Assembly (NCBI GenBank): GCA_020637985.1
Contig: JACKJK010000006.1
Location: 1-64,000 of the forward strand
Direction: 5' to 3'
From: Rhodobiaceae bacterium
GTDB lineage: Bacteria; Pseudomonadota; Alphaproteobacteria; Rhizobiales; Tepidamorphaceae
Length of the DNA: 64,000 nucleotides
How positions within the stretch are numbered: the first letter of the stretch is position 1; each line of letters begins with the position of its first letter. Under the pieces are notes generated by a model, which did not search any database, was not told the origin of the DNA, and worked only from the letters and a program-made list of their open reading frames with translations. Of the stretch, positions 16,520 to 28,500 are shown piece after piece. The translations under genes were made by a program, and so were the position numbers.

Positions 16520-19500
16520 TCAGGCGACCTGAACCATCAGCTCGGCGATCTGGTTGGTCATGCCGGGATCGTCGTACCAGGTGTAGGTCGTGGTGCTGCC
16601 GACGGTATTCGACGACATGTACTCGCCGGCACCGGCGGTTCCGAACAGGTTGTCGCCGCTGTCGGAGAGGATCGTCAGCGAATCGTTTGCGTCGGTGATC
16701 TGCTGGACGTCCGCGCCGGTGAAGGTGGCGTTCATGTTCACGGCGTTGGTGTCGGCGTCGATCACCTCGACGTCCTTGAGCGCCGCGATCATCGAGGCAT
16801 AGTCGACGAGGTTTGCGCCGCCGCCCAGGGTCAACTGGACCGTGTCGGTGCCGGTGCCGCCGTCGATCGAATCGGCGACCAGGTTGACGAAGTGGTCGAT
16901 GTCGACGAAGAGCGTGTCGTCGCCCGCCTCGCCATAGGCCTGGTCGGCATCGGTGCCCAGACCTTCGATGTAGATCTGGTCGTTGCCGTCGCCACCGTAC
17001 ATCGTGTCGTTGCCGGCTTCACCATAGATGATGTCGTTGTCATCGCCGCCGTAGATGGTGTCGTTGCCGTTGCCGGCGTAGATCGTGTCGTTGCCGGTGC
17101 CGCCGTAGAGCGTGTTGTCGGCGCTGTAGCCCATCGTCCCGTAGTCATCATCGATCATGTCGTCACCGGCGCCGCCGAAGACCGTGTCGGCACCGTTCTT
17201 GAACAGGATGGTGTCGTTGCCGCGCCCGCCGAAGACGAGGTCGGTGCCATCTCCGGCGTCGATGGTGGTCCCCGCCGACGTACCGATGATGGTTTCGCCC
17301 GCCGCGGTGCCGGTGGTGACGAAGCTCGACACGTCGTAGTCGACGCCGTTGAAACGCAGCGTCTCGATGTTGGTCAGCGTGTCGGTTCCCTCGTCACCAT
17401 TCAGCGTCGGCTGGTCGTCGACCACCGTGATCGTGCTGCCGGACGCGTCCACCGAGAACTCGTCGGCATCGCCGGCATAGACGGCAACGTCGATGTCGTC
17501 GCCGCCGTCGATGATGTCGTTGCCGCCGTTGCCGGTGATGGTGTCGTTGCCGGCAAGCCCGTTGATGGTGTCGTCGCCGGCCGTGCCGTTCAGGGTGTTG
17601 TTGCCCGGATTGCCGTTGATGATGTTGTTGCCGCTGGCCAGATCGTAGAGCACATCGGCAAACTGCAGGTATTCGACGTTGGTCAGCGTATCGATGCCGT
17701 CCGTCGGGCTGCCGCGCTGGTCGGTGACGCGGTACTGGCCGCCGCCGAGATCCTCGATCAGGTATTCGGCGAAGTTGCCGGTGTAGTAGGCGGTGTCGGT
17801 GTCGGCGCCGCCGTCGATGGTGTCGTTGCCATCGCCGCCGGTGATCGCGTCGTTGCCGGCGTTGCCCTGGATCGTGTTCGCCGTGCTGGTGCCGGTCAGC
17901 GTGTCGGCGCCCGAGCCGCCGAAGACGTTCTCGAAGCCGGAGATGGTGTCGCCGGTTGCATTGCCGCCCGAGGCGGTGTTCGCGCCAAGGTTGACGGTCA
18001 CGCCCGCGGTATCGGTCGTGTAGTAGAGCGAATCGGTCCCGCCGCCGCCTGCGAGCGTGTCGGCGCCGGCGCCCGCGAAGATGTTGTCGTCGCCCAGCCC
18101 GCCATCGAGGTCGCTGCCGCCTGCAGCCGCGACCATCGCGTCCGCGTGGCTGGAGCCGACGAACTTCTCGATGCTGACGTAGGTGTCGCCGAATGCATCG
18201 CCGATGTTGTTGGCTGTGTTGGAGAGGTCCACCGTGACGCCGGCCGCAGCACTGGCGTAGGTGACCGTATCGGTATCGGCACCGCCGTCGAGGGTGTCGC
18301 CGCCCGCGCCGCCGTCCAGCGTGTCGTTGCCGGCCTCGCCATAGAGACTGTCGTTGCCGCCACCGCCGGAAATCGTGTCGTTGCCGTTCCAGCCGTAAAG
18401 GGTTTCGGCGATGCCCGAACCGGTGAAGGTGTCGTTGCCCTCACCGCCCCAGATTTCCTCGATGCCGGCGACTGTGGTTCCCGTGAATCCCGTCCCGGTG
18501 ACGGCCCCGGTGGCGAGATTGACATTGACGTCCGTCGTGACGGTCACGTCCAGGATGTCGTGGTCGGTTCCGCCGTCGATGGTGTCGGCGCCGCCGTCGA
18601 GCTCGATCCTGTCGTTGCCGGCGCCGCCCGTCAGCGTGTCGTCGCCGCCACCGCCATGCAGAACGTCGTTGCCCGAACCGCCGATAAGCGTGTTCGTGCC
18701 CGTCGTGCCTGTGAGGGTGTCATTGCCGGTACCGCCCGTGACGTTCTCGAATCCGGAGATCGTGTCGCCCGCGGCATTGCCGCCCGACGCGGTGTTGGCG
18801 CCGATGTTGACCGTGACGCCAGTTGTGTCGGTCGAGTAGGACAGGGTGTCGCCGGTTCCGGTGCCGCCGGTCAGCGTGTCTGCGCCTGCGCCGCCACGGA
18901 CCGTGTCGTTGCCCGCGCCGCCGTCGAGGTTGCTGCCGCCGGCTGCGGCGATCAGCGTGTCGGCATTGTTGGAGCCGAGGATCTTCTCGATGCTGACGTA
19001 GGTGTCGCCCGCCGCGTCGCCGGTGTTGTTGGCTGTGTTCGACATGTCGACGGTGACGCCGGTGGAGGCGCTTGCATAGCTGGCCGTGTCGAAGTCGGCG
19101 CCGCCGTCCAGCGTGTCGCCGCCCGCGCCACCGTCCAGCGTGTCGTTGCCGGCATTGCCGGTCAGCGTGTTGATGCCGGAATTGCCGGTCAGCGTGTCGG
19201 CGCCCGAACCGCCGGTGACGTGCTCGAAGCCGGAGATGATGTCGCCTGCCGCGTCACCGCCGCTGGCGGTGTTCGCGGCAATGTTGACCGTGACGCCGGT
19301 GACGTCGGACGAATAGTCGAGCGTGTCGCCACCGCCGAAGTCGGTGCCGCCCGACAGGGTGTCAGCGCCGGCACCGCCGGCAATGGCGTCGTCGCCGTCG
19401 TTGCCGATGATGACGTTGGCGCCGGCGTCGCCGGTGAGGACGTCGCTGTCGTTGGAACCGGTGACGTTCTCGAAGTTGGCGATGGTGTCGCCGGTCGCCT

Positions 19501-22500
19501 CGCCGCCGGAGACGCTGTTTGTGGCCAGGTTGACGGTCACGCCGGAGACCGAGCCGGCATAGGACAGCGTGTCGCCGCCGGCGTCGTTGGCGCCACCGTC
19601 GAGGTTGTCCGCGCCGATGCCGCCCTCGATGGTGTCGTCGCCGGCGCCGCCATCGATGACGTTGTTGCCCACGGTGCCGGTCAGGTTGTCTGCATGCGCG
19701 GACCCGATCAGGTTCTCCACCGTGAAGATGACGTCGCCCTGGGCGTCGCCACCCGAGCCAGTGCCGGCATCGAGGTCGACGGTGACGCCTGCGCTTGAGG
19801 CGCTGTAGTCGATCGTGTCGCCAGCTCCGCTGTCGCCGTCGCCGTAGATGTAGTCAGCGCCGGCACCGCCGACGAAGACATCGTCGCCGGCCCCGCCACG
19901 CAGCGTGTTGTCGCCGGCCGTGCCGGTGAGCGTGTCGTTGCCGGTGCCGCCGGTGACGTTCTCGAAGCCGGAGATCGTGTCGCCGGTCGCGTCGCCGCCG
20001 GAGGCAGAATTCGTGGCCAGGTTGACCGTGACGCCGACGGTGTCGGCGCTGTAGTCGAGGGTGTCCTCATCGGCACCGCCCGACAGCGTGTCGGCACCGG
20101 CGCCGCCGGCGATCGTGTCGTTGCCGATGCCGCCGGACAGGATGTCGGCACCCGCGCCGCCGTCGATGATGTTGTCATCGTCGGAGCCGGTGATGGTGTC
20201 GTTCTGCGTGCCGCCCTGGATGAGCTCGATATCCGTCATCAGGATGCCGGAAAAGTTCCAGTTGACCGCGGTCGCGTGCGTCGAGAAGCCGAGGATCTCG
20301 GTGTCACCGGAATGGCCCTGGATCTCCTCGATGCCGGATCCGGCGGCATTGAACACGTCGGTCAGCTGGTAGGCGCCGTTGCCGCCGCGCAGCGAAATCA
20401 GGTCGTAGTCGCCGCCGCCGCTACCGGTATCGGCGAAGGTGTCCGTGCCCTCGCCGATGTACCAGTAGTAGGTATCGGAACCCTGGCCGCCGTCCAGATA
20501 GTCGTCGCCGAAATCGCCATCGAGCGTATCGTTGCCGCCGAGGCCGAACAGGTAGTTGACGTTGGCATCGCCGGTGATGAAGTCACCGTTGGCAGAACCG
20601 AACACGTTGTCGATGTTGGTCAGGCTGTCGCCGGCGGCATCGCCGCCGGTGTTGATGTTGGTGCCGAGGTTGACCGTCACGCCGGAAGCCGAACCGGTAT
20701 AGTCGACGGTATCGGTGCCGGTGCCGCCATCGATGGTGTCGGCGCCCGCACCGCCGCGGATGACGTTGTCCTGGCTGTTGCCGGTGAGCGTGTCGGCGCC
20801 AGCCGAGCCGATGAGGTTCTCGACACCGGAGATCGAATCGCCGGCGGCATCGCCGCCCGTGTTGACGTTGGTCGCCAGGTTGACGGTGACGGCGGACGCG
20901 GAAGCCGAGTAGTCCGCCGTGTCGATCCCCGTGCCGCCATCGATAGTGTCGGCATCGGCGCCGCCGGCGAGAAGGTCGTTGCCGTTGCCGCCGGTCAGCG
21001 TGTCGGCGCCGGCACCGCCGGTCAGCGAGTCGTCGAGGTCGCCACCGTCCAGGACGTTGGCCCCGCTGTCGCCGGTGATGACGTCCGAGAACGCCGAACC
21101 GGTGACGTTCTCGATCGAGATCAGCGAATCGCCCTGGGCATGACCGCCGGTGTTGGTGTTGGTGGCAAGATTGACGTTCACCCCGACATCCGACACGGAG
21201 TAATCGGCAGTATCTGTGTCGGCACCGCCGTTCAGGATGTCGGCCCCCGAGCGTCCGGACAGCGTGTCGTTGCCGGCCCCGCCCTGCAGGTTGTTGGCCA
21301 GATCGCTGCCGATGATGGTGTCGTTGCCGGCACTGCCGATGATGTTTTCCAGCGTCGAGTAGGTGTCGCCATCGGCGTCGCCGCCAGTTCCCGTGCCCTG
21401 GTCGAGGTCGACCGTGACTGCGGAGGCAGACGCCGAGTAGTCGAGGGTGTCGACTCCGCCGTCACCCTCGATGAAGTCCGCGCCGGCACCGCCATAGATC
21501 AGGTCGTCGCCACCGCCGCCACGGATGTGGTCGTCACCGCCGCCGCCGTCCAGCGTATCGGCGCCTTCCTGGCCGAAGAGCTCGTTGTTGCCGCTGCTGC
21601 CGGTGATAACGTCCGCAAGATCGGAACCGATGACGTTCTCGATGCTGCTAATGGTGTCGCCGGTGGCATCGCCGCCGGACACCGTGTTGGTTGCAAGGTT
21701 GACGTTCACCGCGCCGGCGGAACCGGTGTAGTCGACCGTATCGACACCGGCATCGCCGGACAGTGTATCCGCGCCGGCGCCGCCGCGCAGGATGTCGTTG
21801 CCGGATTCGCCGCGCAGCACGTTGTTGCCGGCATCGCCGATCAGCGTGTCGTTGTTGAAGGAGCCGATGACACCCTCGATGCTGGTGTAGGTGTCGCCCT
21901 GGGCATGACTGCCGGTGCCGGTACCGGTGGCCAGGTTCACGGTCACATCGCCGGACCAGTAGTAGGCGACGTAGTCGAAACCCGCGCCGCCGTCGATGCT
22001 GTCGGCGCCGCCATAGCCGCGGAACTGGTTGTCGCCGGCATCGCCGACGAGGACGTCGTTGTAGTTGGTGGCGATGATTTCCTCGATCCCGGTGAAGGTG
22101 TCGCCGGCCGCGTCGCCGGTGCCGTTCGAGGGCGTCGCCATGTTGATCGTCAGGCCGGCGCCGAGGCCGGAATAGTCGACCTGGTCCCAGCCGCTGCCGC
22201 CGATGTAGGCGTCTGCCCCGGCGCTGGTCCAGAAGTCGTCGTCGCCGCCCTGGCCCGACATGGTGTCGTTGCCCGAAGACCCGAAGAAATCATCATCGTA
22301 GTTCGAGCCGATGACGCTCTCGATCGAATTCAGGGTGTCGCCGGCCGCATAGCCGCCGGCGCTCACGGCGCCGCTCATGTAGAGCGTGACGGCGGACGTC
22401 GACGCCGAGTAGTCGGCGGTGTCCGTGCCGGCGCCGCCGTACATGTAGTCGCTGCCGAGGGAGCCGAAGATCGTATCGTTGCCGTTCTCGCCGTACAGCC

Positions 22501-25500
22501 AGTCGCCGTTGGTGGTGCCATAGACGTTGTCATTGCCGTCGTGCGCATAGACCCAGCGCGCGGTGAGCGTGTCGTCGAAGGCCGAACCGTGCACGCGGGT
22601 GAGATTGGACAGGATGTCGCCCTGCGCATGGCCGCCCGAAGCAGTGTTGAGGACGAGGTCGACCGTCACGGCCGCGTCGGAGTCCTCGTAGACGACCATG
22701 TCGTAGGCACCCGTGCCGCCATCCATCGTGTCGGCGCCGACACCGCCATAGAGGGTGTCGTAGTTGCCGGCACCGCCCAGCAGCGTGTCGTCGCCTTCCT
22801 CGCCGTAGAGGGTATCGTCGCCGTCACTGCCGGAAATGATGTCGTTCTCGGTGCCGCCCCAGATAATGTCGTTGCCGAAGCCGCCGTCGATCGTGTCGAT
22901 GCCGGCACCGCCGTAGATGGTGTCGTTGTCGTCCTCGCCGTACAGGAAATCGTCGCCGCCGCCGCCTGTCAGCACATCCTGGCCGGTCGCGCCATAGATG
23001 GTGTCCGAGCCCGCAGAACCGGTGATATTGTCGGCGAAACCCGAGCCGATGACCGTTTCGATTCCCGTGAGCGTATCGCCGGTCGCATCGCCGGAGGTGC
23101 CGGCCGTGCCGTCCATGAAGACGGTCACACCGAGGCCGGACGTGGTGTAGGTGGCGGTGTCGTTGCCGGCGCCGCCGATCAGGGTGTCTGCGCCCTCGCG
23201 GCCTTCCAGCGTGTCGTCCCCGTCGCCACCTTCCAGTGTCTCGTTGGCTGCCGAGCCGATCAGGGTGTCGGCCTGGGCGGAGCCAACGACGCGCTCGATG
23301 TTGAACAGGGTGTCGCCCTGCGCATCGCCACCGGAACCGGCGATGCCGTCCGTGCGCACGGTGACGCCGGCGGCGGAAGCCGTGTAGTCAGCGGTGTCAA
23401 AATCGGCACCGCCGTCCAGGATGTCTGCATCGGCACCGCCGACGAGCGTGTCGTTCCCGGCCTCGCCGTAGAGCGTGTCGGTGCCCGCGGCACCATACAG
23501 AGTGTCCGCACCCGCGCCGCCGGACAGCGTGTTAGCGCCGCCATTACCGGTCAGCGTATCGGCGAATGCCGAACCCCTCAGGTTCTCGATGTTGGCGAAG
23601 GTGTCGCCAGCTGCGTCGCCGCCCGTATTGGCGGTTCCGTCGAGATAGGCCTGCACGGCGAGCGCCGAGCCGGCGTAGCTGACGGTGTCGGAATCCGCAC
23701 CGCCGTCGAAGGTGTCGGCACCACCGCCACCTTCGAGGACGTCGTTGCCGGTCCCGCTTTCGAAAGTCTCGGCCGCCGCCGTGCCGGTGATGGTATCGTC
23801 GAAGTTTGAGCCGATCACGCGCTCGACGTTGCTGACCCGGTCCGAATGGGCGTGGCCGCCGATGCTCGGCGTGCCGTCCAGCGTCAGGGTGATGCCGGCG
23901 TTGGAAGCGGAATAATCGACGGTGTCGAAATCCGCTCCGCCGTCGATCACGTCGCCACCGTCGCCGCCGATGATGGTGTCGTTGCCGGCGCCGCCCTGGA
24001 ACGTCTCTGCCGCCGCCGTGCCGGTCAGGTTGTCGTCGAAGGCCGATCCGATGATGGTCTCGATGTTGGTCAGGGTGTCGCCGGCAGCGTCACCGCCGGT
24101 GCCGAGCGAACCGTTGAGCGAGATGGTCACGCCGGCGGCAGACGCCGCGTAGGAGATCGTGTCCGTGCCGCTGCCGCCGTCGTGCACGTCGGCGCCCGCG
24201 CCACCAAGCATCAGGTCGTCGTCGGCGCCACCGAAGATCATGTCGTCGCCGCCGCCGGCGTCGATGGTGTCCTGGCCCGCCTGGCCGCGAATGGTATTGC
24301 CGTTGGCATCGCCGGTCAGCGTGTCGTCGAGGTTCGAGCCGGTCAGGTTCTCGATGCCCGACAGGGTGTCGCCGGCCGCGTCGCCGGCCGTGCCGGTGCC
24401 GGTGGCGAGGCTGACGCTGACGCCGGCCGAGGCATTGATATAGGTCGCTGTGTCTGTGCCCGCGCCGCCCTGCAGGTTGTCGCTGCCCTGGCCACCGTCG
24501 AGAAGGTCGTCGTTGTCGCCGCCGATCAGGGTGTCGTCGCCGGCCGCGCCCGTCAGGGTGTCGTTGCCAACACCGCCTTCCAGCGTTTCATTCTGCGCAC
24601 CGCCGGTCAGCGTATCGTCGCCGGTGGTGCCGATGACACGCTCGATGTTGGTCAGCGTATCACCCTCGGCATCGCCGCCCACGCCGGTGCCGGCGGCAAG
24701 ATCCACCGTGACCGGCGCGGCGGACGCGGAGTAGTCGGCGGTGTCGAAATTGGCGCCGCCATCGAGCGCGTCGGCATCGGCGCCGCCGACAAGGATGTCG
24801 TTGCCTGCGCCGCCCTGGAGGGTGTCCGTACCCGCGCCGCCCGTCAGCGTGTCCGCGCCCGCGCCGCCCGCCAGCACATTCGCGCCTGCATCTCCGGTGA
24901 GCACGTCGTCATTGTCGGAACCGGTCAGGTTCTCGATGCTGGTCAGGGTATCGCCCGCTGCGTCGCCGCCGCTGGTGAGGCCCGCCCCGAGGTTGACGTT
25001 CACCGCGCTCGCCGAGCCGGAATAGTCGGCGGTGTCGGTGTCGGTGCCGCCGTCCAGCGAATCGGCGCCCGCGCCGCCGCGCAGGATGTCGTTGCCGGCG
25101 CCGCCCTCAAGCGTATCGGCACCGCCGGCGCCAATCAGGGTATCGGCACCGCCGTTGCCAACCAGGCGGTTGTCGTTGCCGTCGCCGGTAAGCGAATCGT
25201 CACCGGCCGAACCGAGCACATCCTCGATCTCGCTGAGCGTATCGCCCTGCGCGTCGCCGCCAGCACCCGTGCCCGTGCCGAGATCGACGGTCACCGCAAG
25301 GGCGGACGCGGAATAGTCGGCCGTGTCGGTATCGGCGCCGCCGATGAGAATGTCCTCGCCGCCGCCGCCGATCAGCAGGTCGTCGCCGGCGCCGCCGGAA
25401 AGCGTGTTGCGGTTGGCGTCGCCGGTCAGGGTATCGGCGCCGGCGCTGCCGGTCAGGTTCTCGATGCCCGAGAGGGTATCTCCCTGAGCGTCGCCGCCGG

Positions 25501-28500
25501 TGCCGGTATTGGTCAGCAGGCTGACAGACACCGCCGCCGCGGAGGCGGAGTAGTCGGCGGTGTCGGTGCCCGCGCCGCCGATCAGAACGTCCGCGCCGCC
25601 AAGCCCGGAAAGGATGTCGTCGCCATCGGCGCCGTCGAGCTGGTTGATGGCTGCATCGCCAATAAGCGTATCCGCGTTCGAGGACCCAGTCAGGTTCTCG
25701 ATGCCGGTGAGGATATCGCCCGTGGCATGGCCGCCGCTGCCGGTACCTGTTGCCAGGCTCACCGTGACGCCGGCGGTGGAGCCGGCGTAGGAAGCCGTAT
25801 CGGTGTCCGCGCCACCCTCGAGCACGTCGGCGCCGGCGCCGCCGATCAGGATATCGTCGCCGGCATCGCCGCGAAGGGTATCGGTGCCGTCGAGACCGCT
25901 GAGAGTATCGGCGCCTGCGCCGCCCTGCAGCACGTTGGTCGACGCATTGCCGGTGAGGGTGTCGTCACTCGTCGAGCCGGTCAGGTTCTCGATGGCGGTC
26001 AGGGTGTCGCCGGCGGCATGGCCACCGGTTGCCGTGCCCTGGTCGAGATTGACTGCAACGGCGGCATTCGACGCACTGTAGTCGGCGGTGTCGGTGCCGG
26101 TACCGCCGTCGAGCGTGTCGGCGCCAAGACCGCCTGCAAGGATGTCGTCGCCGGCAGCGCCGGAGAGCACATTGGCGTTGTCGTCGCCGGTGAGGGTGTC
26201 CGCAAGCCCGGAGCCGGTGATGTTCTCGATCTCGCTCAGGGTGTCGCCCTGGGCGGTACCGCCCGTGCCGGTGCCGGTCGCGAGCGAAACCGTCACCCCG
26301 GTACCGGAGCCGGTGTAGTCGGCGGTGTCGGTGCCGGCACCGCCGATCAGGATGTCCGCGCCGCCCTCGCCGCGCAGGATATCGTCACCGCCACCGCCGG
26401 ACAGGGTATTGGCGCTGGCATCGCCGCGCAGCGTGTCGGCCAGCGCCGAGCCAACGGCATTCTCGATGCCGGTATAGGTGTCGCCCTGGGCATCGCCGCC
26501 GACGCCGGTGCCCAATGTCAGGTCGACGTTGACGCCGAGCGCCGAGCCGCTGAAGTCCGCGGTGTCGACATCGGCGCCGCCGATCAGCGTATCCGCGCCG
26601 GCGCCGCCGACCAGGGTGTCGTTGCCGGCACCGCCGGTGAGCGTGTTGTTGCCTGCATCGCCGGTCAGCGAATCGTCGAACGCCGAACCGGTCACGCGCT
26701 CGATGGAGGAGAAGGTGTCGCCCGTCGCGTCGCCACCGGAGGCGGAGTTCGTCGCCAGGTTGACCGTCACCGCCTGTCCGGAGGCGCTGTAGTCCGCGGT
26801 ATCCTCGCCGCCGCCGCCGATCAGCGTGTCGGCGCCGCCAAGGCCGGCGAGCGTGTCGTCGCCGGCGCCGCCGTCGAGCACGTTGGCGTTGGCATCGCCG
26901 GTCAGCGTGTCCACCAGGGACGAGCCGGTCAGGTTCTCGATCGCGGTCAGGGTGTCGCCCTGGGCATCGCCGCCGGTGCCCGTACCGGCCGTCAGCGAGA
27001 CGGTGACGCCGGATCCGGATCCTGCGTAGCTGGCGGTATCGGTGCCCGCGCCGCCGTCGATCACGTCGGCATCGGCGCCGCCGGTGATGAGGTCGTTGTC
27101 GTCGCCGCCCTCGAGCGTGTCGGCGCCCGCGCCGCCGCTGATGATATCGTTGCCCGCGCCGCCCTGCAGGATCTCGGCTGCATTGCCGCCGGTCAGGGTG
27201 TCGTCATGGTCCGAGCCTGCCGCGCCCTCGATGCCGGTGAAGGTGTCGCCGTCGGCATCGCCGCCGGTCGCCACGCCGAGGGAAAGGTCGACGTTGACCG
27301 CCAGCGCGGAGCCGGAGTAGTCGACGATGTCTCCGAGACCGGCGCCACCCTGGATGATGTCCGCGCCGGCGCCGCCCGTGAGGCGATCGTTGCCGCCGCC
27401 GCCGATGAGCGTGTCGTTGCCGGCGCCGCCCAGCAGATTGTCGTCGCCGAGGCCGCCATCGAGCACGTTGGCGTTGGCATCTCCGGTGAGCGTGTCGGCC
27501 TGGTCGGAACCGGTCAGGTTCTCGATCCCCGCCAACGTGTCGCCCTGCGCGTCGCCTCCGGTGCCAGTGCCGGTCGCCAGCGAAACGGTGACGGCGGACG
27601 CCGAACCCGCATAGCTCGCGGTATCGGTTCCCGCGCCGCCGATGAGCGCATCGGCACCGCCCGCGCCGATCAGCGTATCGGCACCATCGCCGCCGGAGAG
27701 GGTGTTGGCCGCCGCATCGCCAGTGAGCTGGTCGGTGAACGCCGAGCCGGTGACGTTCTCGATATTGGTCAGCGTGTCGCCCTGCGCGTCGCCGCCGACG
27801 CCGCTGCCGGCGCCAAGGTCGACGGTCACGCCCGAGCCCGACGAGGAGTAGTCCGCGGTATCGGTGTCGGCGCCGCCGTCCAGGATATCCGCGCCCGCGC
27901 CGCCGACGAGCGTGTCGTTCCCGGCCGCGCCCTGCAGCGCGTTGGCCGCCGTGTCGCCGGTCAAGATATCGTCGAAGCCCGAACCCGTGATGTTCTCGAC
28001 GCCGGCAAAGGTGTCGCCCTGGGCATCGCCGCCCGCGCCGGTGTTGGCGAGCAGGTTGACGGTCACGCCGGACGCGGACGCCGAGTAGTCGGCCGTGTCG
28101 GTGCCGATGCCGCCCACCAGGACGTCGGCGCCGCCGAGGCCGGCGAGGATGTCATCGCCCAGCCCGCCGTCGAGGCGGTTGGCGGCGGAATCGCCGGTCA
28201 GCACGTCGGCGGAACCCGATCCGGTGATGTCCTCAATGCCGGTCAGCGTGTCGCCCTGCGCATCGCCGCCGACGCCGGTGCCCAGCGTCAGGTTGACGGT
28301 GACGCCGGAGCCAGAGCCGGAATAGTCGGCAACGTCCGTGCCCAGGCCACCGGAAAGCACGTCGGCGCCGGCACCGCCGACGAGCGTGTCCGCGCCATCG
28401 CCGCCCAGGAGCGTATCTGCGCCGCCGAGGCCTTCGAGAATGTCGTCGCCATCATTGCCGGTCAGCACGTTGGCGCTGGCGTTGCCCGAGAGCGTGTCGG

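Noticed and set aside
14849..19798. Plus-strand open frame of 1,649 codons running across the TolC gene end into the adhesin
   Set aside because: It overlaps the recognised TolC frame and then lies antisense to RTX repeats; a chance open frame in GC-rich DNA.
20276..23809. Plus-strand open frame of 1,177 codons
   Set aside because: Antisense shadow of the adhesin, no independent evidence of coding.
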